A stretch of DNA of 64,000 nt from the NCBI RefSeq assembly GCF_043641925.1, contig NZ_JBHZRU010000015.1, forward strand, positions 1-64,000, in the 5' to 3' direction. Below the pieces are notes generated by a model, which worked only from the letters and a program-made list of their open reading frames with translations, did no database searches and had not been told where the DNA came from. The stretch comes from Paenisporosarcina quisquiliarum_A. Lineage in GTDB: Bacteria > Bacillota > Bacilli > Bacillales_A > Planococcaceae. A program made the translations under genes and the position numbers. Shown here piece after piece: positions 34,167 to 41,881 of the stretch. Position 1 is the first letter of the stretch; the number at the start of each line of letters is the position of its first letter.

Positions 34167-34242
34167 TTACAACCGAGAATGCTTTTTTTCTAACTGAGAT
34201 CTCCAATTTTCTAACCAAGAACCCAACAGTTTTAACTGAGCC
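34167..34242. repeat. 21-bp phased array, family B, copy A first block (four units)
   Basis: Cores at 34167, 34188, 34209 and 34230: TTACAACCGAGAA, TTCTAACTGAGAT, TTCTAACCAAGAA and TTTTAACTGAGCC, each 21 bp apart with unrelated 8-bp linkers. Confidence 0.82.
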
Positions 34243-34394
34243 AGTCATTCATAACTTAAAACACTTGCCCAAAGCTGGCTAGCAGGTCCATACATCTCTT
34301 TTGCTCGCCAACTAATGTCATGACTGCTTAAATAGGAATGCACGCTGTGCTTAGCATCCTTTGCTAAATGCCAAATCTTCTTTAACGATCACAA

Positions 34395-34491
34395 TTACAA
34401 CTGAGATGGCTGTTTTTCTAACTGAGATGGTGAAAATTCTAACTGAGATCCCCAAAATTCTAACCAAGATCGCTAAAATTCTAACTGAGCG
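34395..34491. repeat. 21-bp phased array, family B, copy A second block (five units)
   Basis: Cores at 34395, 34416, 34437, 34458 and 34479: TTACAACTGAGAT, TTCTAACTGAGAT twice, TTCTAACCAAGAT and TTCTAACTGAGCG, exactly 21 bp apart. Linkers (GGCTGTTT, GGTGAAAA, CCCCAAAA, CGCTAAAA) differ. Confidence 0.85.
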
Positions 34492-34555
34492 ACTGCTCAC
34501 CAACAGAAACACCCGCGGAGCTTTAGCGAGCGGGGCCATTCAAAATCATGATATG

Positions 34556-34586
34556 GACTGCCAGCTATGCCTGGCAGTCGTTTTTT
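34556..34586 (+). terminator. Strong plus-strand terminator between copies A and B
   Basis: GACTGCCAG / CTGGCAGTC arms with a 6-nt loop and six T. No plus-strand gene precedes it after ywpF's own terminator, so it may end a non-coding transcript of copy A. Confidence 0.8.
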
Positions 34587-34624
34587 GTTTGGAGATGCTA
34601 TGTAAGATAATTCACTTTGAACAA

Positions 34625-34699
34625 TTACAACCGTGAATGCTTTTTTCTAACTGAGATCTCCAATTTTCTAACCAAGAACCAAACAGTTTTAACTGAGCC
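34625..34699. repeat. 21-bp phased array, family B, copy B first block (four units)
   Basis: Cores at 34625, 34645, 34666 and 34687 (spacing 20, 21, 21), same order as in copy A. Confidence 0.8.
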
Positions 34700-34851
34700 A
34701 GTCATTCATAACTTAAAACACTTGCCCAGAGCTAGCTAGCAGGTCCATACAGCTCTTTTGCTCGCCAACTAATGTCATGACTGCTTAAATAGGAATGCAC
34801 GCTGTGCTTAGCATACTTTGCTAAATGCCAAATCTTCTTTAACGATCACAA

Positions 34852-34948
34852 TTACAACTGAGATGGCTGTTTTTCTAACTGAGATGGTCATTATTCTAAC
34901 TGAGATCCCAAATTTTCTAACCAAGATCGCTAAAATTCTAACTGAGCG
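34852..34948. repeat. 21-bp phased array, family B, copy B second block (five units)
   Basis: Cores at 34852, 34873, 34894, 34915 and 34936, exactly 21 bp apart, matching the five-unit block of copy A core for core. Confidence 0.85.
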
Positions 34949-34989
34949 ACTGATCACCAACAGAAACATGATTTAATCTCCGATTACTC

Positions 34990-35021
34990 AAAAAATGCCA
35001 CTGAAATTAATTCAGTGGCAT
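34990..35021 (-). terminator. Terminator of the lipoprotein gene
   Basis: ATGCCACTGAA / TTCAGTGGCAT arms, 5-nt loop, TTTTTTG on the minus strand. Confidence 0.85.
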
Positions 35022-35038
35022 CGCTCAATTACTATCCA

Positions 35039-35317
35039 TTATTGATCTTTATCGTCTGCATCACGCGCATCTAAGTCATCTTCAAGAATTTCCTCTTCTT
35101 CTGTGTTTTGATCTTGCATCATGTCTTTGTCTTCATCAAGATTTGTATCGTTATTTTCCGGATTTACGTCGGTTCCATTATTATCTTCAGGGACCATTTC
35201 TCGTTCTTCTGACATGTCTTCCATTGGGGTTTCATTTGTTTCGGGTAAGTCGTCGTTATTACAACCTACAAGCATGAGTGCACTCATTCCGAATAGGATT
35301 GATGCTTTTTTCCACAT
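35039..35317 (-). CDS. Small acidic lipoprotein of unknown function
   Basis: A 92-residue exported protein. MWKKASILFGMSALMLVGC ends in a lipobox (LVGC), so Cys 19 should be lipidated and membrane-anchored. The mature part is almost wholly Asp, Glu, Asn and Gln (EDNNGTDVNPENNDTNLDED) and probably disordered. GGAGGGAATTTTTTT before the ATG at 35317 fixes the start; the longer frame to 35353 has none. It may bind cations or act as a spacer; no family recognised. Confidence 0.7.
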   Translation of the reverse strand: MWKKASILFGMSALMLVGCNNDDLPETNETPMEDMSEEREMVPEDNNGTDVNPENNDTNLDEDKDMMQDQNTEEEEILEDDLDARDADDKDQ

Positions 35318-35403
35318 AAAAAAATTCCCTCCTTTCTCCGGTTCATTCACCACACAGTGTGTGATTCATGGTAGGTTGCCCGGGAAAGGAAGGAACTATC
35401 CGA

Positions 35404-35790
35404 TTATGCGTTTTGTTTTTCTTTTAAAAGTGATTCTACGTATGCCGCTTCTGCTTTACACGCATAATCATAGTGAGTGTTCATTTCTTCTTGCATCATT
35501 TCAATGTTTGCAATTTGTTGTTCAGACGGTGGCTCATTCAAAATTTTGTCGATGACTTGATTCATTTTTTTAGCAACTTCCTCGTGAAATGCAGGACTTT
35601 GTTTGACTTCATCTGATACTTTATCTGTCCATGTTGCAGACTCATTAATATACGTACGCCATGCATGAATGAAATCTTCCATTTGGAATCGATTTTCATC
35701 CCATGCGATGGATGCCATATAATTTTCAAAAACCGATGTGATGGAACGAGTGATACTACTCTTTACTCCAGCTGATAATTCTTTATACAT
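35404..35790 (-). CDS. Hypothetical all-helical protein
   Basis: A 128-residue, strongly helical cytosolic protein (SFENY..; ESATWTDKVSDEVKQSPAFHEEVAKKMNQVIDKIL). GGAGGTTAACGCTTC gives a good ribosome site. No domain recognised. It stands between the acidic lipoprotein and fabZ, where B. subtilis has ywpE and mscL, so it is probably lineage-specific. Confidence 0.62.
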   Translation of the reverse strand: MYKELSAGVKSSITRSITSVFENYMASIAWDENRFQMEDFIHAWRTYINESATWTDKVSDEVKQSPAFHEEVAKKMNQVIDKILNEPPSEQQIANIEMMQEEMNTHYDYACKAEAAYVESLLKEKQNA

Positions 35791-35884
35791 GAAGCGTTAA
35801 CCTCCTACGATGAAAGGCTACACCGTCTGTTGTTAGTATTCCCGCAGACAGCCAGCATTAAACAACTCATAATTATATGTATTT

Positions 35885-36328
35885 TTATTTTTCTGATTGG
35901 ACAACAGGTCCAAGTGCGAATAAAATATCAGTTTCGCAAGCGATTTCTCCATCTACAGTAGCGATGGCATGTCCTTTACCCATTGCTCCACGAAGTTTTA
36001 CAAATTCAACTTCTAAACGAAGTTGGTCACCTGGAACAACTTGGCGTTTAAAGCGGCAATTATCAATTCCTGTTAGAAATGCTAATCTGCCTTTGTTTTC
36101 TTCTTTATTTAATAAAGCTACTCCACCTACTTGGGCAAGAGCTTCAACGATTAATACACCAGGCATTACTGGGTATCCCGGGAAATGACCATTAAAGTAA
36201 TTTTCATTAATCGATACATTCTTTATTCCAACAGCACGTTTCCCATCCTCGATTTCGATGATGCGATCAACAAGTAAAAAGGGATAGCGATGTGGTAAAA
36301 TCGCTTGGATTTGTTCAGCTGATAACAT
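35885..36328 (-). CDS. fabZ: 3-hydroxyacyl-[ACP] dehydratase FabZ
   Basis: A 147-residue hot-dog-fold enzyme that dehydrates beta-hydroxyacyl-ACP in type II fatty-acid synthesis. PHRYPFLLVDRI, the catalytic His in FNGHFPGYPVMPGVLIVEALAQ with its following Glu, and GDQLRLEVE are intact. Full length. GGGGGAATAAC ribosome site. First of the conserved fabZ block, here last in the transcript from flhO. Confidence 0.95.
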   Translation of the reverse strand: MLSAEQIQAILPHRYPFLLVDRIIEIEDGKRAVGIKNVSINENYFNGHFPGYPVMPGVLIVEALAQVGGVALLNKEENKGRLAFLTGIDNCRFKRQVVPGDQLRLEVEFVKLRGAMGKGHAIATVDGEIACETDILFALGPVVQSEK

Positions 36329-36376
36329 TGTTATTCCCCCACGATTTTTATTTCATCCAGCATGTGCAAGTTATTT

Positions 36377-36667
36377 TCACTTGCCTTTCATGATATCTAA
36401 AATGTGTTGCCATGTTTCCCATTTAAGGGCGTTCTTTGGTTCACCGTCACCAATATAGCCGTAGCCAATCATCAAGCCGGCTGCAATAGCACCAGAAAGC
36501 AGAGCCAATACGAGAAGAATGCGTAGCCAAATCGGAAAGAGACGAATTTGAACCCACCATGTTTTGTTGATCTCGCCCGACTCCGCTTTGGCAGCTTGAT
36601 GCTGTTTTCGCTTAGACGCGTTTGATGTATGCTGAACCTTTTGTTCGTCCTTTACTTCATCCGTCAT
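36377..36667 (-). CDS. EpuA-type membrane protein (annotated 'RNA polymerase subunit beta' family)
   Basis: A 96-residue protein: a charged N-terminal half (KRKQHQAAKAESGEINKTWW), then IRLFPIWLRILLVLALLSGAIAAG as one membrane helix, and GYIGDGEPKNALKWETW outside. This matches the EpuA/YwpB-like family often mislabelled as an RNA polymerase subunit. It lies 13 nt after the flhP stop, as in relatives. Function unknown. Confidence 0.8.
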   Translation of the reverse strand: MTDEVKDEQKVQHTSNASKRKQHQAAKAESGEINKTWWVQIRLFPIWLRILLVLALLSGAIAAGLMIGYGYIGDGEPKNALKWETWQHILDIMKGK

Positions 36668-36680
36668 TCGTTAGTTCTCC

Positions 36681-37520
36681 TTATCGAATCCCGTTTATGA
36701 GTCCAAGCATTTGATCTGCCATGGTCACTGCACGAGCATTAAATTGGTAAGAGCGTTGCGTACTTATTAATTCTGTAAACTCTTTGGACATGTTGACATT
36801 TGATGCTTCAAGCGTTCCATTTTGCATCGCTATTTCAGCACGATCTGCCCCTTGTAAATTTGTTAAGATATCTTGCTCGGTAACACCCAGCTCATCTAAA
36901 TTTGTAGGCAAGCCAAGATAAGCAGCCGATAAGTTTTCCATGAATTGAGGTTTTTGTAATACGGATACCGCCAACTGCGTTTGCGTTGTTGTGCCATTTG
37001 GATAACTAACCGTTAAATTACCACCATCAGAAATTGTGAATTTCGATGCATTTTCATCTAATACAATCGGTGCACCTTCTGAGTCAGCTACCGGATAACC
37101 TTCGCCATTAACCAGCATGAGTTGGCCGTTTTCCATAGGTGACATATAGAATGCACCTTGTCTTGTATAGACTGTTTTTGTACCATTTGCTTCGTCTGGC
37201 ATTAAAATATTAAAATATTGCTTTGGTTCTGAAAAAGCAAAGTCTAATTCACGGCCTGTTGGTTGAAGTGTACCTTGCTTCCAATTCATTTCAGCTTGTC
37301 CAAGTACTGCACCTACGCCATATCGAATACCTGTAGGTGATTGACGAGGAGCACGATCCAATTTGTCATTATTGAATTGCTGATACAATAATTCATGGAA
37401 TTTCACATCGCGCGCTTTGTAACCAGTAGTTGCTGAGTTGGATAAGTTATTCCCGATTGTATCTAACTGCTGTTGCAATTGAGACATTGTATTAGTAGAA
37501 GTTATCATCGTTCGAAGCAT
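36681..37520 (-). CDS. flhP: Flagellar basal-body rod protein FlhP (FlgG/FlgF family)
   Basis: A 279-residue axial-family protein. The N-terminal LRTMITSTNTMSQLQQQLDTIGNNLSNSATTGYKA is the flagellar rod signature, and the C-terminal GTLEASNVNMSKEFTELISTQRSYQFNARAVTMADQML is the matching helix. B. subtilis FlhO and FlhP form the distal rod. AGGAGG 9 nt before the ATG at 37520 supports this start over the TTG at 37526. Co-transcribed with flhO upstream. Confidence 0.9.
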   Translation of the reverse strand: MLRTMITSTNTMSQLQQQLDTIGNNLSNSATTGYKARDVKFHELLYQQFNNDKLDRAPRQSPTGIRYGVGAVLGQAEMNWKQGTLQPTGRELDFAFSEPKQYFNILMPDEANGTKTVYTRQGAFYMSPMENGQLMLVNGEGYPVADSEGAPIVLDENASKFTISDGGNLTVSYPNGTTTQTQLAVSVLQKPQFMENLSAAYLGLPTNLDELGVTEQDILTNLQGADRAEIAMQNGTLEASNVNMSKEFTELISTQRSYQFNARAVTMADQMLGLINGIR

Positions 37521-37547
37521 AAACAATTGCCTCCTTTTCTATAGGTT

Positions 37548-38384
37548 TTAAACGCGTCCAATTTCGTTCACTGCTTTTTCCATACTGCGATCATACGCTT
37601 GAAGAACTTTTTGGTTTGCTTCAAATGCACGATAAGCAGTTAGCATATCCGTCATTGTGCGTGCAGAATCCACGTTGGATCCTTCCAAAAATCCTTGTTG
37701 CATAGAGAAGGTTGCTTCTGGTGTTGTATAAGCAGAAGGTAAATTAGTTTCATCTGCTGTTCTAAATAATCCATTATCCTCTTTTAGTAATGCTTGAGGA
37801 TTTTCTGCAAATGAAATGCCAATTCTATTAACTTCTGCGTCATCTACTAAAATACGTCCATCCGCTTCAACCGAAAAATCATCATTTTGAAGTTGAATAC
37901 GTGTACCTTCATCGGAAAGAACATACAGCCCTTGAGGATTCACTAAAAATCCTTGACCATCTAATGTGAAATTCCCATTTCGAGTATACGATTCACCTTG
38001 TCCTTGGTTTTCTAAGCGAAATAAAAATGCTCCGGGTTTCCCTGTAGCGGGATTCATTGGCACATTTCCATCGATTAGTGCAACATCTGTTGTTAACTCA
38101 GTTTCATTTATCTGACCTTGGGTAAATAAAGGGAGAGTTTCTTGCATGTAAACTCCTGCGTTAATGGCACCCACACGATTCATCGTTTTTAATTGAAGTG
38201 GATCGTCGGTTGGAATTTGTGTATTTCCTAATCGAGACATTAACATATCTGGAAACGAACGGATGACAGATTGGTCCGCTTTATAACCAGGCGTATTGGC
38301 ATTTGCCATATTGTTTGTTAATAGTTCAGTTCGGCGTTGTTGAGCAATCATGCCAGACGCCACAGTATAAAATCCTCGGAACAA
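37548..38384 (-). CDS. flhO: Flagellar basal-body rod protein FlhO
   Basis: A 278-residue rod protein with FRGFYTVASGMIAQQRRTELLTNNMANANTPGYKA at the N-terminus and GFLEGSNVDSARTMTDMLTAYRAFEANQKVLQAYDRSM at the C-terminus. The start is a TTG at 38384 with AAGTGGTGA 5 nt upstream, giving the family N-terminus; a GTG at 38396 overlaps that site. Follows mbl and precedes flhP as in B. subtilis. Confidence 0.9.
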   Translation of the reverse strand: MFRGFYTVASGMIAQQRRTELLTNNMANANTPGYKADQSVIRSFPDMLMSRLGNTQIPTDDPLQLKTMNRVGAINAGVYMQETLPLFTQGQINETELTTDVALIDGNVPMNPATGKPGAFLFRLENQGQGESYTRNGNFTLDGQGFLVNPQGLYVLSDEGTRIQLQNDDFSVEADGRILVDDAEVNRIGISFAENPQALLKEDNGLFRTADETNLPSAYTTPEATFSMQQGFLEGSNVDSARTMTDMLTAYRAFEANQKVLQAYDRSMEKAVNEIGRV

Positions 38385-38455
38385 AATCGTCACCACTTTC
38401 GAGTTAGTTATGTTAATTATACAAATAAATTCTTATGCCACACAAGGGCAGTTGG

Positions 38456-39451
38456 TCATAGTCGGCTTGAAGCTTTTCCGATATTGTCTAACATAATCCC
38501 GGTTCCAATCGCCACACAGTCCATAGGATGTTCTGATAGGAAGATTGGTACTTTCAGTTCTTCAGCAAGAAGTAAATCAATTCCGTGCATTAATGCTCCA
38601 CCGCCAGTCAAAATAACACCGCGGTCGATGATGTCTGCTGATAATTCAGGAGGCGTTTTTTCTAACACATTTTTTGCCGCTTGAACGATCATTGAAATGG
38701 ATTCTTTCAATGCCTTTTCAATCTCTTCTGAACGAATGGTAATTGTACGTGGAAGCCCCGTAATCATATCACGTCCACGAATATCTAATTCTTCATGACG
38801 ACTTCCTGCAAACACAGTTCCGACCTTTATCTTAATATCTTCAGAGGTACGTTCACCAATCAAGAGTTTATATTCTTTTTTAATATATTGTAAAATATCA
38901 TTATCAAAAACATCGCCAGCAACTTTAATCGATTCAGATGTTACGATGTCACCCATTGAAAGAACAGCAATATCCGTTGTTCCCCCACCAATATCAACAA
39001 CCATATTACCCGTAGGTTGGAAAATATCCATCCCAGCACCAATCGCTGCTACCTTTGGCTCTTCTTCTAAGTATACTTTTTTACCACCAGATTTTTCAGC
39101 GGCTTCACGAATGGCTTTTTGTTCTACACTTGTAATGTTCGTTGGACAACAAATCAAAATACGTGGCTTTGAAAGGAAACCTCGAACATTTAATTTATTA
39201 ATAAAATATTTAAGCATTGCTTCTGTAATATCAAAATCAGCAATAACTCCGTCTTTTAACGGACGAATTGCAACGATATTACCCGGTGTACGACCGACCA
39301 TTTGTTTTGCTTCATTTCCTACTGCTAATACACGTTTCGTTTTCTTATCAATCGCTACTACAGAGGGTTCGTTTAAGACAATCCCTTTTCCTTTTACATA
39401 GATAAGTACATTTGCCGTTCCTAGGTCAATCCCAATATCTTTAGCAAACAT
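38456..39451 (-). CDS. mbl: MreB-like cell-shape protein Mbl
   Basis: A 331-residue bacterial actin. The phosphate loops (IGIDLGTANVLIY; VVDIGGGTTDIAVLSMG), EEPKVAAIGAG and GGALMHGIDLLL adenosine loop are all present. It organises elongation-phase wall synthesis at the membrane. The place downstream of spoIIID marks it as Mbl rather than MreB. Intergenic sequence on both sides is short and carries no other gene. Confidence 0.95.
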   Translation of the reverse strand: MFAKDIGIDLGTANVLIYVKGKGIVLNEPSVVAIDKKTKRVLAVGNEAKQMVGRTPGNIVAIRPLKDGVIADFDITEAMLKYFINKLNVRGFLSKPRILICCPTNITSVEQKAIREAAEKSGGKKVYLEEEPKVAAIGAGMDIFQPTGNMVVDIGGGTTDIAVLSMGDIVTSESIKVAGDVFDNDILQYIKKEYKLLIGERTSEDIKIKVGTVFAGSRHEELDIRGRDMITGLPRTITIRSEEIEKALKESISMIVQAAKNVLEKTPPELSADIIDRGVILTGGGALMHGIDLLLAEELKVPIFLSEHPMDCVAIGTGIMLDNIGKASSRL

Positions 39452-39699
39452 GAACCATGTTTCTCCTTCCCAATTTCCCTTTATATGTATAATCTCTTTT
39501 TTACGCTACTAACTGAATATTTTATCATAATACTCAATTAAATACATCCTTTTTCCCAGTATTAATAGATTTCTTACACCCTAAATGAACTGCAAAACCG
39601 GTAGCATAAGGTTTCTACTCCTTAAATCATTTCCTCCTATATGAATAGATATATAGAATTCTAATGATTCCAACAAATCATACATTCATACTTTCCACA

Positions 39700-39734
39700 T
39701 AAAAATGCCATGACGTATATTCCGTCATGGCATT
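39700..39734 (-). terminator. Terminator overlapping the spoIIID end
   Basis: AATGCCATGACG / CGTCATGGCATT arms, 7-nt loop, TTTTTATG on the minus strand. The first arm (minus sense) includes the last codons of spoIIID. Confidence 0.8.
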
Positions 39735-39997
39735 TCTGTTGCGGTTTCTTCTTTTTGCTTCCACATTTGTTTTGTTGCTTCTCCACCTCTTATATGTCGG
39801 ATTGACTTATGGTAGGCGAGAATTTCACTTACTTCATTTGCAAGACTTTCATTGACCAGTCGAAGTCGTTCGGTTAAATCTTTGTGCACCGTACTTTTGG
39901 AATAGCCGGTACTTTTTGCAACTGCCCGAACAGTTAATCCTGTTTCTAACACCATTTCACCGAGTCGCAGGCAGCGGTTTCGAATTTGTTCGTGCAC
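39725..39997 (-). CDS. spoIIID: Sporulation transcription factor SpoIIID
   Basis: A 90-residue helix-turn-helix regulator of mother-cell genes under sigma-E. RAVAKSTGYSKSTVHKDLTERL is the recognition helix pair, followed by the basic C-terminal helix. GTG start after AAAGGATGC, as in B. subtilis. Conserved between spoIIQ and mbl. Confidence 0.95.
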   Translation of the reverse strand: MHEQIRNRCLRLGEMVLETGLTVRAVAKSTGYSKSTVHKDLTERLRLVNESLANEVSEILAYHKSIRHIRGGEATKQMWKQKEETATEMP

Positions 39998-40057
39998 GAC
40001 CGCATCCTTTCTTTCCTGTACGAACTATTTCTACACCATATGCCTATTTCTCCGTGA

Positions 40058-40723
40058 TTAGAACGCTAAATAGTCTCTAGGATTTACAGCTTCCCCATTT
40101 TCAAGTACTTCAAATTGTAAATGGATTCCTGCAGTTGGGTTCCAATCATTTTCAATTGTCGTTGCCATTACTTGACCTTGTTTTACCACATCGCCTTTTT
40201 TCACAAGGATCCCACTTAATGAACGATATTTAGTTATTAATCCATTTTCATGCTTAAGAACAACTTCATCACCTGTAAACGGATCAAGATTCACTTCTTC
40301 AACCGTTCCAGACAGTGCCGCTAAAACCTCAAAAGGTTGTCCATCCATTGAAATGGATAGTCCACTGTTTGTAGCATACGTTTGATTAAACACGAGTAAT
40401 GAGTTTTCACGTGTTTCTTCGTCCGCTGTCACATCATAGAAGTCTTGTATTACGGTCATTTGATCTAATAAATCTTCATCAAATGGAAACTTAACTGTTT
40501 CATTTTGAGCATTTACCGCTAGATCCGTTTCATCTGATCCGTCGACACCCTCAGTTCTTGGCCAATCTCCAGCCACTTCATCATCAGTGTTTACATACGC
40601 ATTATAGCCCCAAATCATCCCAACGAATAACAATGAGAACCCTACGTATATTGCCGGCCAAAGCCAACCTTGTTTTTTATTCTTTTTCGGTAGAGAAGGA
40701 TTATTAGATTTTTCCTCTCGCAT
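40058..40723 (-). CDS. spoIIQ: Forespore engulfment protein SpoIIQ (degenerate LytM)
   Basis: About 221 residues. One membrane helix (WLWPAIYVGFSLLFVGMIWGY, near 20-40) and an extracellular M23-like domain. The usual metal ligands are missing: the first motif reads NSGLSIS rather than HxGxD, and the last GIHLQFE instead of HLHFE. This agrees with a non-enzymatic role binding SpoIIIAH across the engulfing membranes. The start at 40723 follows AGAGGTG by 6 nt. Confidence 0.92.
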   Translation of the reverse strand: MREEKSNNPSLPKKNKKQGWLWPAIYVGFSLLFVGMIWGYNAYVNTDDEVAGDWPRTEGVDGSDETDLAVNAQNETVKFPFDEDLLDQMTVIQDFYDVTADEETRENSLLVFNQTYATNSGLSISMDGQPFEVLAALSGTVEEVNLDPFTGDEVVLKHENGLITKYRSLSGILVKKGDVVKQGQVMATTIENDWNPTAGIHLQFEVLENGEAVNPRDYLAF

Positions 40724-40761
40724 GTTCATCACCTCTAATTGCTAGTGTTGTCAGAGGTAAC

Positions 40762-41667
40762 TTATTTTAAACATGCTGAATGCAAAGTTTGGAAATTTTT
40801 TATTTCTGTTTGTTGATAGTAGTGAAAGAGTATGTCTTCAGCCTTTTTTCCTTCATTAGCCATAGCGTTTGCACCATATTGACTCATACCAACTCCATGA
40901 CCATATCCTTTTGTTGTAACGGTAATTAACTCTTCATCTATTGAAATATCAAAATCAGTGGATGGTAATTTTAAAATTTCACGAACTTCACGACCTGTCC
41001 ATTTATGTTGGTTGGTTTTCATTGTTTGAATTCGTTTTGATTCGTTCTCTTCCAAGACAATCGATTGAAGCTGTTCTGCAGACCATACAAAACCAAAAGC
41101 TTTGTTCCATTCGCTCAACGTATATGTTTGTTGTTGTTGAAATTTTGGAGAAATCGAATCTCCTATGCTTTCAGTAGAAGTTAGATAAGGGATTTCAAAC
41201 CCACTATAATTTTCAGCACTTTCTGTTGCACCATTACTGGTTGAAAAAAACATAGCCGTAATCAGCTGGTTTTGATAGCTCAAGATTTGTGATTCCGTAT
41301 CTTTTACAGCTTGTATTACCCTTTCGTTATTCGCTTGTTTTTCTTTTGGAATAAACGCTTGATGAGACACAGTTGGTTTAATAGGGGTTTCCCCATAGTT
41401 CGTCGTTTTTAAAGCAAATGTTCTCGCTGCAATCGCTTGTGCTTTTAACGCTTCTACATGGAATGAAGAAGGCATTTCAGCACTTACTACACCTACAATA
41501 TAATCTTCTAGCTCAAGGGGTTCGGCAATTCCTTCTACTTGAATGGAAATTGGGCAAGCATTGGTTGAAATTGTTTGTAGTTCGGGTGAAGTGGGATTTT
41601 TCTTTATTAATTGCAGTGGCAGTAAAAAGAGACAGAGGCAGGCTATAATAATGGCTAGATATCTCAT
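40762..41667 (-). CDS. spoIID: Stage II sporulation protein D (lytic transglycosylase)
   Basis: About 301 residues: an N-terminal membrane anchor (YLAIIIACLCLFLLPLQLI) and an extracellular SpoIID domain with EDYIVGVVSAEMPSSFHVEALKAQAIAARTFAL (catalytic Glu) and KGYGHGVGMSQYGANAMA. It thins septal peptidoglycan during engulfment with SpoIIM and SpoIIP. The ATG at 41667 has no clear ribosome site, but a sigma-E-like pattern ends 6 nt before it, so a leaderless message is possible. A longer frame to 41757 has only a weak site. Confidence 0.9.
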   Translation of the reverse strand: MRYLAIIIACLCLFLLPLQLIKKNPTSPELQTISTNACPISIQVEGIAEPLELEDYIVGVVSAEMPSSFHVEALKAQAIAARTFALKTTNYGETPIKPTVSHQAFIPKEKQANNERVIQAVKDTESQILSYQNQLITAMFFSTSNGATESAENYSGFEIPYLTSTESIGDSISPKFQQQQTYTLSEWNKAFGFVWSAEQLQSIVLEENESKRIQTMKTNQHKWTGREVREILKLPSTDFDISIDEELITVTTKGYGHGVGMSQYGANAMANEGKKAEDILFHYYQQTEIKNFQTLHSACLK

Positions 41668-41816
41668 ATGTGAACTGTATTCACTACTTGCAACAATTAT
41701 GACTATCTCCCATTTATTTAGTACCCTAGAAAAACTAAATTGACTGGTCGACTTCATTGCTGAGAACGCTTTCCAGGAGGTTACTGAAATCCGTTATGAA
41801 ATATTGTATTATCAGC

Positions 41817-41858
41817 GCAAAAAAACCGTCTTCTTATAAGAATAAGAAGACGGTTTTA
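41817..41858. terminator. Terminator of murA
   Basis: AAACCGTCTTCTTA / TAAGAAGACGGTTT arms (14 bp), 6-nt loop, seven T on the minus strand. Confidence 0.9.
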
Positions 41859-41881
41859 GGAATAGTATGAATATAAGTGAA

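Larger units (their letters stand above)
34125..34510. repeat. Tandem repeat unit, copy A (about 458-bp period)
   Basis: From TTTTTGTTTGGAGATGCTATG to ACCAACAGAAAC, nearly identical to copy B 457-458 bp downstream. It contains two family B arrays separated by about 150 bp of shared non-coding sequence (AGCTGGCTAGCAGGTCC; AGGAATGCACGCTGTGC). No open frame is conserved between copies at the protein level. Confidence 0.85.
34583..34967. repeat. Tandem repeat unit, copy B
   Basis: Near-identical to copy A. Differences cluster in the array linkers (GGTGAAAA versus GGTCATTA; CCCCAAAA versus CCCAAATT) more than in the cores. Confidence 0.85.

Noticed and set aside
34361..34636. Open frames in the 458-bp duplicated region
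   Set aside because: They are not preserved between copies A and B and reflect the TTCTAACTGAGAT repeats.
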